DNA of 64,000 nucleotides from Pegoplata infirma. Lineage: Eukaryota > Arthropoda > Insecta > Diptera > Anthomyiidae. Both the position numbers and the translations under genes were made by a program. This document shows, one piece after another, positions 45,140-55,940 of the stretch; position 1 is the stretch's first letter; each line of letters starts with the position of its first letter. The notes below the pieces were generated by a model. It had not been told where the DNA came from. It ran no database searches and saw only the letters and a list, made by a program, of their open reading frames with translations. The DNA lies in assembly GCA_963921195.1 (NCBI GenBank), contig OY992537.1, positions 13,851,125-13,915,124 of the forward strand, given 5' to 3'.

Positions 45140-45259
45140 CCTAATTTTGTAAAACGCAACGCGCCCGTTGTCAAAATTTCTGTGTTATTTGTTTTTGTTA
45201 CAACAACAAATTTTATTGAAATTTTGACAACGCGCCGCGTTGCGTTTTACAAAATTAGG
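45140..45259. mobile_element. 120-bp palindromic MITE in satellite
   Basis: Arms CCTAATTTTGTAAAACGCAA...CGCG and the complement ...GTTGCGTTTTACAAAATTAGG, 40 bp with two mismatches, around a 40-bp spacer. The satellite register jumps across it, so no TSD could be confirmed. Confidence 0.8.
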
Positions 45260-45969
45260 CCATAAGATTTCGGCTATTTAGCTCTATATCTTTTATTTAA
45301 GGGAATACAAAGCGGCAAATAAAAAATTCTAAAAAATTTCATACAAAAATAGATTTTTTTTTTAATTTTTAAAGTGGTCCCAAGGTTTTTTTATATTTTT
45401 CTCTATCTCTTTTATTTAAGGAAACAAATAATGGCAAATACACAATTTTGTAAAAAATTTCATACAGAAATATTTTTTAAATTTTTGTAGTGATCCCCAG
45501 ATTTCATATATTTTGCTCTATGACAAAAAAAAAATTATAAAAATTTCATACAAAAATTGATTTTTTGAAATTTCTGAATGATCCCCAGATTTCGTCTATT
45601 TTGCTCTACTTCTTTCCCAGTATGCAAAATGAGTCGATATCGATTCGAAAAAGAGTCGTTTTCTCTAAGAATTTCATCGATATCGAGTTCGATATATTGT
45701 CGATATAAAGCGTGTTTTCCTATGTGGCATGCAAGGTGATATAGAATCGTGTTTTGGTACAGGTTTCGATTCGATTTTTAATCGAAAATTTCATGAATTT
45801 CGATACATTTGTTTTTTAATAATTTAGTTAATTGTTTTAATAACGGAAAGAAATAAAAAAAATATATTTTATTACTTACTACTACTTACTTACAATTAAC
45901 TAATTTTTACTAATTTAATTTATTTATTCTTTAAATTTAATTTTTACTAATTACTATTTTTATCTGCCT

Positions 45970-46033
45970 CACTTGAGATTTGAACCCAGAACTCCCAGTT
46001 TACTGGTTGAACGCCTTACTCCTTCAGCCAAAG
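45970..46033 (-). repeat. tRNA-like sequence, minus strand
   Basis: Read on the minus strand: A-box-like TGGCTGAAGGAGTAAGGCG (starting ~46030) and B-box GGGTTCAAATCTC (down to 45975). Spacing ~45 bp, as in tRNA genes. Flanks do not give a clear acceptor stem. Likely a SINE head or tRNA pseudogene. Confidence 0.5.
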
Positions 46034-46239
46034 TTTGATAATAAAAGTAGTTTTTTAAAATTACTTTTACTAAAATTTAAAATTTTTTATTATTATTTGA
46101 ATTGCCCTTAATTTATAATTTGTATTACTATTTGAATTACCCTGTTTTTATATTCATTTTATTTTGTTTTGACATACTTCTCATAATTTGAAAATATTTT
46201 TATTTCAAAATATATATTAGTACAAACAAATTTCAAGTT

Positions 46240-46318
46240 GTGTATGGCCTAGTTGGCTAGCAGGTTCGGCAACTTATGATTTGGAGATTTTTGGCCTTGG
46301 TTCAAACCCCGGTCGCGG
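46240..46318 (+). repeat. tRNA-like sequence, plus strand
   Basis: A-box-like TGGCCTAGTTGGC (46245) and B-box GGTTCAAACCC (46299-46309), then GGTCGCGG and a T run that could end Pol III transcription. The A-to-B distance is 54 bp. It starts ~210 bp from the minus-strand unit, head to head. Confidence 0.5.
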
Positions 46319-47113
46319 ATTTTTTTTTAAATTTTTTTTTTATTGTTTTAGTGTTAGATATTATTTTTTTTTAATAATAAAAGTAAAATTTGTGGAATTT
46401 TTGTAAAATTTAATAAAACTAAAACTCGATATTATATCGAAAATAAATATTTTTTTCGATGGAGCAACAAATACGAGAATTCCTAAAATGTAGATTGGAA
46501 ATCATTTCGAAATCGATTTGTTTTTCAAAAAAAATATAAGTTCGAGAAACGTTAAAATATCGACTGTATATAATATCGACATCGAATCATTTTTGCGGAA
46601 AAGCTTCGAAAAAACTTCGAAAAAATTGTCGCCTCGAAACTGTGCAGACTGGGTTTGTTTAAGGAAATATTGACAAATAAAGATTTTATAAAAAATTTCA
46701 CACAAAAACCGATATTTTGAAATGTTTGTAGTGTTACCCAGATTTAATTTTTTTTTGGTCTATTTCTTTTATTTAAAAAAAAAATGGTACTAAAATTTTA
46801 TAAAAATTCATACAAAAATAGATTTTTTTTTTAATTTTTGTAGTGATCCGCAGATTTTGTCTTTTTTGCTTTAGCTCTTTTATTTAAGGAGGAAATGATG
46901 AAAAATAAAAATTGTATACAAAATTTCATACAAAAATAGATGTTTTGAAATTTTTGTAGTGATTCCCATATTTTGTCTATTTTGCTCAATCTTTTTTATT
47001 TAAGGAAAAATGGCAAATACAGATTTTATAAAAAATTCATACAAAAATAGATTTTTTAAAATTTTTAAGTGATCTCCAGATTTTGTCTTTTTTGCGCTAT
47101 CTATTTTATTTAA

Positions 47114-47243
47114 TACCCAATTCCCACCTGAGGTGAATTCTCGTTCGAATGAGATTTCGATCATATCTTTGTGTATAAAATGATACAGATCATAAGATCG
47201 AAATCTCGTTCAAACGAGATTTCACCTCAGGTGTGAATAGTCC
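47114..47243. mobile_element. 130-bp MITE flanked by TTAA
   Basis: Inverted arms of ~40 bp: CACCTGAGGTGAATTCTCGT, TCGAATGAGATTTCGATC, and the complement on the right. TTAA occurs at 47110-47113 and 47244-47247, and its removal restores TATTTAAGGAAAT of the satellite. TTAA TSDs are used by piggyBac and Kolobok. The outermost ~10 bp on the two sides do not match well. Confidence 0.78.
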
Positions 47244-47662
47244 TTAAGGAAATATTCGCAATTAAAATTTTATAACAAATTTCATACAAAAACAGATTTT
47301 TTTAAATTTTTGAAGTGTTCCCCAGATTTTGTCTATTTTTTCTATTTTGCTCCATCTCTTTTATTTAAGAAAAAAATTGAAAATAAAGATGTTATAAAAA
47401 ATTTCATACAAAAATAATTTTTTTTTTTAATTTTTGAGTGATCGCCAGATTTCGTTTATTTTGCTCTATTTTATTTTAAAAATAATGGCACTAAAAATTT
47501 TATTAAAAATTTCATACAAAATCAGATTTTTTGAAATTTTTGTATTGATCCCTAGATTGTGTCTATTGTGCTCTATCTCTTTTATTTAAGGAAATTATGG
47601 CAAATAAAAATTTTATAAAAAAATTTAATACAAAACTAGATTTTTTTAAAATGATCCCCCAA

Positions 47663-49023
47663 CACGGTGAGCCTCAGTGATGTTCAGGTTGAACTTTAGT
47701 GTCGACGAAAAGTGTAAGCACATTTCGATTTCTACAAGATTAAATGTCACAAAACTGTTAACAGCGAAATCGTAGCTGCTCGCATTAGCGAGATAACGCG
47801 AAATTTGTGTTTTTGTATTTTTTAAAATATTGACATTGAAGTTTTTTAAATATTTTCAGAAACTGAGTATACATTTTTAATTGTAATTATTTAAAGGTCA
47901 CAAAACAGTAATCATCAAAATCCTGTCTTCTTTAGTTCGCGAAAAATCGCGAAATTGATTTCTTGTTGTTTTTGTTTTCGTTTTTTATCTTAAGATAGGT
48001 TTTTTAAAAAATTCGTAAAAACATGGTATGCAGTTTTACTTGTGCTTGATCAAAGGTCATACAGCTGTTGACATCGAAATTGTATGTGTTAAATTTCGCG
48101 AGATATCGCGTAATTATATATTTTTTTTTATAATTTATTTATTTTATAAAACCGGTTCTTTAGAAATAATAAGAAATAAGTGGTTTGCAGTTTGATTTGA
48201 GCATGTTGGAAGAAATTAAAACTGCCCACAAAAAAAATTATAGCTGCTCACTTTCGCGAGACAGCGAAAAAAATCTTTTTGGGGATATTTTTTGTTTTGA
48301 TTAATAAAAGAAGTTTCTTTAACGTTGTTGGAAAAAACACGAAATGCAGTTTGATTTGCTATTGATTAAAGGTGATAAGGCTGTTAACATTTAAATTCTA
48401 ACTGATCAATTCTTCGAGATATCGCTAAAAAACTCGCTAGTATTATTCATTACTTTGTGTAATTTTTGGACTGTAAAAACATTTACTTCAATTAATGATA
48501 AAAATGTGGTATGCAGTTTGAATTCGAGGTTATAAAAGTTGACAAAACTGAAAGCATAAAAATTATAGATGATCAATTTCCCGAGAAATTGCAAAATTAC
48601 TGTTCAAGCTTTTATATTAATTAATTTATTTTTTCTTTAGTGTCTAAAAAAAGGAAAAACTGCTCAAATCAATATCTTGACTGCTAATTTATGCGAAAAA
48701 TATTTTTTTATTATTTTTTTATTTTTTTATTTTTTGCGATTTCTCGCGAAATTGATAAGGTATGATTTCGATGTTAGTTGTTTTGTGATCTGTAAATAAA
48801 TACAATTAAAACTGCATACACAGTTTTTGAAGACATTTAAAACACTTCATTGTCAAAATTTTAGAAAATACAAAAACACTAATTTCGCGATATCTCGCGA
48901 ATGCGAGCAGCTGCGATTTCGCTGTAAACAGTTTTGTGACATTTAATCAAGTAGAAATCAAACTGCGCTTACACTTTTCGTCGACACTAAAGTTCAACCT
49001 GAACATCGCTGAGGCTCACCGTG
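47663..49023. mobile_element. CACGGTG element with ~265-bp inverted repeats and tandem units
   Basis: Starts CACGGTGAGCCTCAGTGATG, ends GCTGAGGCTCACCGTG; the inverted identity continues for ~265 bp (47663-47930 against 48760-49023). CCAA flanks both sides. Between the arms are degenerate tandem units of ~155-165 bp. Each has CTGTTRACAT, GCTGCTC and a palindrome like TTTCGCGAGATATCGCG (near 47795, 47950, 48100, 48256, 48417, 48580; inverted at ~48740 and 48885), then TATGCAGTTTGATT. No protein. The 4-bp TSD and CAC ends could fit the Chapaev/CMC group, but this is a guess. Confidence 0.82.
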
Positions 49024-49140
49024 CCAAATCTCTATTTTATATAAAATTTCATGCAAAAACAATTTTTTTATTTTTGAGTGATTACCACATTTCGTCTATT
49101 TTTCACTATCTTTTTCTTTAAGGAAATATTGGCAAAAAGA

Positions 49141-49550
49141 ACCTGTATAAAAAGGTTAGTTGGTAGCGTGCCAGCCTAGAGATTGAGGGTTGCTAGTTCG
49201 ACTCCAAAAAACGTTCTTCTACAGTTTGCAGCACACTGTGCCAATTCTGAATTACCTTCTTCAAATTAATTTATAAATTATAATTTGTTAAAGCTGATTG
49301 CAATTTCTTCTTTATAAAGAAGAAAATCTGTTTGTCCACTTTCCAGACTTGGTATGTGGAGTATGTGTGAATCCACCTTTACTGCCATACGGTTGGGTTT
49401 GTTTTATTTTATTGTTTGGCAACAAATGCATTTTACTAGACATAAAAGTGTTACCAACCAGCATAAACCAGCAGCTGGTCAAGTGTCTGTTTTATTTCAA
49501 ATAATAAAATCATATAAAAAATAAATAAGAAGAAAAAAAATTACATGCAA
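49141..49550 (+). mobile_element. SINE-like unit with tRNA-related head
   Basis: A-box-like GGTTAGTTGGTAGCGTG (49154), B-box AGTTCGACTCC (49195-49205), then ~300 bp of unrelated body (GTTTGCAGCACACTG, CCACTTTCCAGACTTGG, ACCAACCAGCATAAACCAGC) and an A-rich tail ending near 49550. This is SINE architecture. TSD not resolved. The body contains a TTCTTCTTTATAAAGAAGAA palindrome. Confidence 0.55.
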
Positions 49551-50210
49551 ACAATACAAGAGATTAATACATGAAAATTGTTACAATAAAAGAAAAATCA
49601 ACTCGAAATTTCAGCAACCAGTGATGCAAATCATAATTTTTACTATTTGTATGTATTTTTCCCTTTGGCCATAATGCATGTTACATTAGAGCGGCATTTT
49701 TTTGTAATGCAAAAAAAATTTGTCTCCGATTTTAAAAGTCCCGGCAAATTTTTATTCTACTATTTTTAAAAATCGGATTAAATTAACACGGGGCGCCCCG
49801 CGATAAACGTAAGGGCATTATTTGGCAAAATCCTAATGTATATATCTTGAAAACCGTTTGACCAATCCAAGAAAATTCCTGATATTCGTGTTTACCATGC
49901 AAAAATTTATAAAAAAATGTATCGCAAGGGATATTTTTTATATTTTTTTTACTTTTTTAATATGCAGATTTTTTGGGGGGACATTTTTCAAACATCCAAA
50001 AGTTTTACCGATGGGCGCTACGGCTTAAATTGATCGGAATTAGCTAAAATTTGGTTCAAATCAAAGTTCGTCAAACTTTACGAAATGGTCACACAATATT
50101 AAGTTTTTTTTTAAATTTCTTGAACGTAGATTTTTTTTGTTAATTTTAAGTGGCCATATCTCAAATAAAGTATTTTTTGCTCTATGTTTTGTAACATAGA
50201 GCAAAAAAAT
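49551..50210. other. Unassigned insert DNA with satellite-junction hairpin
   Basis: Mixed composition with GGGGCGCCCCGCG at ~49790 and no gene. It ends with the hairpin ATTTTTTGCTCTATGTT/AACATAGAGC (50172-50210), whose arms are a satellite word and its inverse, right where the satellite resumes. Confidence 0.45.
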
Positions 50211-51757
50211 ATAAAATAATGGCAAATAAAGATTTTTTTAAAAATTTCATACAAAAACTGATTTTTTTTAAATTTTTCTTGTGATTCCCAGATTTCGTCT
50301 ATTTTGCTTTATCTCTTTTCGTTAAGGAAATAATGGCTAAAAAAGATTTTGTAATAAATTTCATACAAAAATGGATTTCTTTTTGTAGTGATCCCCAGAT
50401 TTCGTCTATTTTGTTCTATCTCTTTTATTTGAGGAAATAATGGCAAATAAAGATTTTATAAAAAATTTCATACAAAAACTGATTTTTTGAAATGTTTGAA
50501 GTGATCCCAGATTTTGAATTGCCAAATAAAAATAAAAAAAAACAAAATAGATTTTTTCAAATTTTCGTAATGATCCCCAGATATCGTCTATTTTGCTCTA
50601 TCTCTTTTATAGAAAAATTCATACAAAAACTGATTTTTTGAAGTGATCTCCAGATTTCGTCCATTTTGCTCTATCTCTTTTATATAAGGAAACAATGGCA
50701 AATAACGTCTTATAAAAAATTCATACAAAAATTGAGTTCTTAACATTTTTCAACCAGATTTTGCTTATTTTGGTCTATCTCATTTATTTAAGGAAATAAT
50801 GTAAAAATAAGATTTTATAAAAAATTTCATAAAAAATTTCATACAAAAATTGGTTTTTCAAAATTTTTGTGGTGATCCCTAGATTTAGTCTTTTTTTCTC
50901 TATCTCTTTTGTTTAAGGAAATAATGGCAAATAAAGATTTTATAAAGAAATTCATAAAAAAATGGCTTTATTGAAATTTTTGTAGTGATCCCTTGATTTC
51001 GTCTATTTTTTCTATATCTTTTAAATAATGGCAAATTAAGGACAATAAAAGAAATTAAGAAAATTTCATACAAAAATAGATTTTTTGACATCTCCAGATT
51101 TAGTCTATTTTGCTTTATCTCTTTTATTTAAGAAAATAATGGCAAATAAAGATTTTTTAGAAAATTTCATACAAAAACAGATTTTTTGAAGTGATCCCCA
51201 GATTTCGCCTTCTTTGCGCTATCTCTTTTGTTGAGGAAATAATGGCAAAAAAAGATTTATAAAAAAAAAATTATACAAGTTTTGATAGTGATCCTCAGAT
51301 TTCGTTTATTTTGGTCTATCTCTTTTATTTAAGGAAATGAAGGTAAATAAATATTTTATAAAAAATTTCATTGAAAAATTAATTTTTGGAAATTTTGAAG
51401 AGATCCCCAGATTTCGTCTATTTTGTTCTATTTTTTTATTTAAATAAAGATTTTATAAAAAAACTTCGTACAAAAATTAATTTTTAAAATTTTTGGTAGT
51501 GATCCCCAGATTTTGTTTATTTTGGTCTATCTCTTTTATTTAAATAAATAATGACAAATTAAAATTAAATAAAAAATTTCAAACAAAAATAAATTTTTTG
51601 AAATTTATTTAGTGATTCCCAGATTATATTTTGCTCTATATCTTTTGTTAAATGAAATAATGGCAAATGAAGATTTTTTATAAACAGATTTTTTTAAATT
51701 TTTAAAGTGATCCCCAGATTTTGTCTATTTTGTTCTATCTCTTGTATTTAAAATCAG

Positions 51758-52184
51758 AAGTTGAAGAAAAAAATGCCACTCTAATGTTACACACTCATAC
51801 ACATACACTCTCTCGCATCAAGTAAAAGTTGGCAAAGGACCCTTTATATATTTTTTTATTTTATAAAATAAAACTTAATATTGTACTATTACTCATATAT
51901 TATTATGTATATGAATAAAATAGATGATGAGATGAGGTTACTGATGATGATAATAATAATAAAATTGCTTTTTGTCTGGTATTCATCAGGAAAAATATGG
52001 TTCATTGTCATGTGGTCGGTTTCTCCTCAAAGTCTAATGCCAACTGTTTTGGGAATATCTATTTTTCATTTTTATTTTGTAAAAATATCCTCCAAACGTA
52101 GGGTGGAAAGTATTTTAAATTTGTTTTACAGTTTGTTACAAGTGGAAATGAAATTCTTTCATTGGTTTATAAAAAAAAGCATTT
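51758..52184. other. Unassigned AT-rich DNA
   Basis: Simple-sequence patches (ACACATACACTC, GATGATGATAATAATAAT). A 101-codon frame at 51881-52186 has no recognisable feature and low-complexity origin. Confidence 0.4.
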
Positions 52185-52460
52185 AAAAAATTGCGTTTTT
52201 CAAAGTTTGATTTAGTTCTTCAAGGTAAAACTTTTCCGATTTTAGCCATTTACGAACTTAACCAACCTAGGAAGGACCATAAGACATATTCGTGGCAAAC
52301 TTCAGGAATCTAACTTGTTTATCTTAGACTGCATAGTGTAATATACAGACTGACGGACATTCATAGAAAGTCTTAAAGTCGATCAAGGATCAATAATATA
52401 TATTACCTTGTGGGGTCCTCGGCCAATATCTCGAGTATATCCCTATTAGAGTGAAATCTT
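52185..52460 (+). mobile_element. Family A fragment (3' part)
   Basis: Follows the compact copy from TTTAGTTCTTCAAGGT through GCAAACTTCAGGAATCTAAC, GACTGACGGACATTCATAG, TTAAAGTCGATCAAGGATCA and GTGGGGTCCTCGGCC to CCCTATTAGAGTG. The microsatellite is reduced to two units and the final hairpin is partial. Confidence 0.7.
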
Positions 52461-52954
52461 CTTAAACTTTGGATTTCTTAAACTTTGGATTTCGGCGAAA
52501 TTTTTTTGTCAAGGCGACAAATTTTTGGATTTTTGAAAATTAAAAAACAAAATCTTACCATACATCGTATTTGTTATTTTGATGTGCTGAACACGAATAT
52601 TAAAAAAAAAAAATCAGTCGAAATTCGAAATTTTTAAAAACTGGCAATTTTCAATAAAATAAATAAAAATCTCGAAACTTTTTCTCTTGACTATTTCATA
52701 GATCTTGATAAAAGCATTAATTTAAAATTAATTTGAGCCAAATTCGATCATTTAAATCAAAGTTATGGCTTTTTAGAAGATTTTTACCAGAAACTCTAAA
52801 TTTTGATCGAAATGCGCCATGGGGTAAAAATGCCTGGTTTGGCTTAAATTAAGTTTTATGAAAGCTTGTCCCAAGCTCTATAAAATACTCAATGAAAAAA
52901 AAATGGACACTTTTTTAAAACAAAATTCTTGAACGTAGGAAAAAACCGCCATTT
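52461..52954. other. Unassigned AT-rich DNA
   Basis: A 19-bp direct duplication (TTCTTAAACTTTGGATTTC) at ~52449-52490. Otherwise nothing recognised. Confidence 0.4.
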
Positions 52955-53690
52955 TTGTACCACTCTGTGGTACAGGGCATAATGAGTTTGTGCTGATGTT
53001 TGTAACTACCCGAAATATTGGTCCTAGATTTAGAGATGTCCGTCCGTCCGTCTGTCCATCTAACGTTTTAAGCTCGATATATGTCGCAATTTTCAATCAA
53101 TTGACTTGAAATTTTAAATTTAAGCATATTTTGGCCCAAGGCTGAAGCCTATTAAAATTGGAAAATCGGTACATGTTAAGACCTAGCCCCCACACAAACG
53201 CCCCCTTTGAATTTGGCTTAAATGACTCTAATAACCGTATAGTAATCAAATTTTTTATGCACGAATTATCATTATAAATTTCAAAGAAATCGGGTCAGTC
53301 CTTCCTGTAGTCCCCATACAAACCACCCTCCCGGTATTCACATAATTCCCCAAAAACTCAAACAAATGGAAATATTTGATTAAAATTTTATTTGTAGGTG
53401 TTAAACGATAACTTAATCAAGTCTGAATATAATTGGACCATTTTTGGATAATTTTTGGTACTTCATATAAAAATTTTGACCGATGTTCAGTTAAATCGGT
53501 CTACTGGCAAAAAATAAACCAATTACACTAAAATTTGAATTGCGTGTATTTTCTACACTAAATAAAGATCTGACAACAGATAGCTTCAATTGGTCCAAGT
53601 TTGGACTTGGGACACATTTTCCGGAAGACACTGGTGTTGGATATCGTATGGTCGGACTTGACCGACTCAACTTTCTTACTTGTTTTTTTT
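52955..53690 (-). mobile_element. Family B HINE-like element, near complete
   Basis: Minus-strand copy from the 5' end ACAAGTAAGAAAGTTGAGTC with the GTCGGTCAAGTCCGACC-type palindrome (53655-53672) to the 3' hairpin TACCACTCTGTGGTACAGGG (52958). The CCGTCCGTCTGTCC microsatellite is at 53041. Best full-length reference for family B here. Confidence 0.78.
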
Positions 53691-54026
53691 TTTTAATTTC
53701 TTGAACTTATGAAAAATCCACCATTTTTTTGCAAATTTAGAATAGCAATGTCTCGTAAGCCGTTCGAGAACAAGTCAGACAAAAGTTTTCAAAAAAAGGA
53801 AAAAAATTCCCAAATTGATGTAATTTAAAAATATGAAAAATGGCGTTAACTTTTTAAAGCCAGACAAAAGTCAGACAAAAGTTTTCATAAAAAGAAAAAA
53901 AATTCCCAAATTGATGTAATTTAAAAATATGAAAAATGGCGTTAACTTTTTAAAGCCAATTTTAAATTAACTACACATTTACGGACACAGGGCCCTGGAG
54001 AGGATTTAAATAAAAATTTGGTGTTA
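53691..54026. repeat. 96-bp tandem duplication
   Basis: GTCAGACAAAAGTTTTC...AATTCCCAAATTGATGTAAT...ATGGCGTTAACTTTTTAAAG occurs twice, starting at 53774 and 53870, with very few differences. Confidence 0.85.
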
Positions 54027-54301
54027 CTCGACTCAGAATCACTTTTATATGAAATTTGAAAATTAAAATTCCTTTGGCCCAAGGACAAAGCCTATTGAAA
54101 TTGGAAAAAAATCGGTCTATGCTTAGACCCAGCCCCCATACAAACGTCCTTTTATAATTTGGCTCAAATAACTCTTATAACCGTATTGTAATAGGTATCC
54201 ATTCGAAACTTGACAGTTTTTGTATTCACACATTTTTTGTATTCACAAATCATGATACAAAATTTTAAAGGAATTGGACCAGTTCTTCATGAAGTCCCTA
54301 T

Positions 54302-55682
54302 TAGGGATGCCAAACGGGAAATCCCGAATCCCGAAATCCCGGGATTTTTCGGGATTGACAAATCCCGAATCCCGGGATTTATTTTTTTCAATCCCGGGAT
54401 TTTTCGGGATTTTCCGGGATTGAGAAATCCCGAAAAATCCCGGGATTTCGGGATTTTTTTGTCAAATATTGTAATAAAAATTGACTATTTCTTCAGTGTT
54501 TGTTGTCCGATGGTAACAAAATGGATATCGTTTGAAAGGTGTTTGAAATATCTTTCAAATGAGGCATGTTGGGCTTAAATTCTCTTACTCTTTTGGAGTA
54601 CAATTTAATTTTCAGGTCGTATTACTTAATATACAGAAGTGTGAAACATATTTTCCTTTTTTCGTATTTAAAAATTGTCGGAGTCAGAATTGATGCCTTT
54701 TATGGTCAATATTGTTCCTGCAGGGAAATGTATTCAAAATCGGAAAATTCCGAACAAAGTAAAACATTTTTTTACTTTGTTTGAAACTTTCACATTTTTT
54801 TGTCTAAAAGGGATCCCTTGCCGAGATTTTAATTTATAACGGATCATTAAGTAATCCATCTGCAAAGTTTATTTTTACCATTTTTAATTCGTAAATGAGT
54901 TAAAGCGGATGAGGGGAAAATTTCCCCCATGAAGAACCAGCCTCTGAAAACCCAAATTTGTTTACCAATTTGTACTTTTGTTAAGCAAATGACACATTTT
55001 TAAGTTTCGCCAGAAAATAAATTTTTTCTCGTCCCGCCCCTTTTTGTGAGCGTGAATATAAAAAATAATATAAATAATGATAAAATTCTGTTACTTAAGC
55101 GTAATAAATGTATTTGTAAACATTTATCGCAAAGGGAAGAAAACCGTTAAAATGCGATTCGCCTACCAATAGGACAATTAATACAAATTTTGTATTGGCA
55201 GAGGACGTTTGGGACACCTTCCCCTCACGAGGAATTGTAAAAAATTTATTAACACAATTTTATCATTATTAAAACAAATATTTTATATCCACGTCTACAA
55301 AAGAGGCCGACCGAAAAAAAGTATTTTCTAATCATTTGAATTCGACTGCATCGCGTCTTTCATAGACGCACATCGCTCGAGTCTATTCAAATCGGTCATA
55401 GCTGTTCCTAAATTTTCAGTTTTTCTGTGCTAAATATGTGAAACTTTACGAAAAATATTCAATGGTTATGAATTAATTGAATATTTAATTATATAAAAAA
55501 TTTATTAAAAATGTTACGTAAAAAACCTTAATTTTAATAAATCCCGAAATCCCGAAAAATCCCGAAATCCCGAAAAATCCCGGGATCCCGAAAAATCCCG
55601 AATAATCCCGGGATCCCGGGATTAGAATTTTAAAATCCCGAATCCCGGGATTTGTATATGTCAATCCCGTTTGGCATCCCTA
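54302..55682. mobile_element. hAT element with CGGGATT subterminal repeats and 8-bp TSD
   Basis: TIR TAGGGATGCCAAACGGGA at both ends; GTCCCTAT duplicated at 54294-54301 and 55683-55690. Both subterminal zones are packed with AATCCCG/CGGGATT words and AATCCCGGGATT palindromes (54318-54455 and 55540-55660), on both strands. The 1381-bp element carries no transposase. Its interior holds two family A fragments (54895-55010 reversed, 55345-55400 forward). Confidence 0.93.
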
Positions 55683-55940
55683 GTCCCTATACAAACCACC
55701 CTCCAGATATTCACATGATTCTTTCAAAATTCATGAAAATTAAAAATATTTGATCAAAATCTTGTTTGTGTGTACTTTGGCGGCCTTATCAATTCTGAAT
55801 ATAATTGGACTATTTTTGGACTTGGACCCATATAAAAATTTCGCCCGATATTCAGTAAAATCGGTCTATTGGCAACAAAAAATAAGCAAATTTCACTCAA
55901 GTTTTGATTGTTTGTGTTTTCTACACAAATTAAAAATTTA

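Larger units (their letters stand above)
45616..46653. mobile_element. CCCAG-ended element with TCGATATCGA subterminal repeats
   Basis: Left CCCAGTATGCAAAATGAGTC, right TGTGCAGACTGGG. Satellite on both sides rejoins at TTT (possible 2-3 bp TSD). Both ends are full of ATCGATATCGA, TTCGATATA and TTCGAAAAA words, the layout expected of transposase-binding subterminal repeats. The centre holds two tRNA-like sequences pointing away from each other. No coding frame. Confidence 0.72.
39575..51757 (+). repeat. ~113-bp satellite array, interrupted by seven or more insertions
   Basis: Consensus landmarks per unit: GATCCCCAGATTTCGTCTAT, TTTGCTCTATCTCTTTTATT, TAAGGAAATAATGGCAAATA, AAGATTTTATAAAAAATTTC, ATACAAAAACTGATTTTTTG. 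The period measured at 39696-39809 is 113 bp. Satellite blocks are 39575-39845, 42953-43383, 44141-45139, 45260-45615, 46654-47113, 47244-47662, 49024-49140 and 50211-51757, about 4.6 kb or ~40 units, all in one orientation. The other ~7.6 kb is inserted DNA. Units are divergent (indels, substitutions), so the array is not recently homogenised. Confidence 0.9.
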
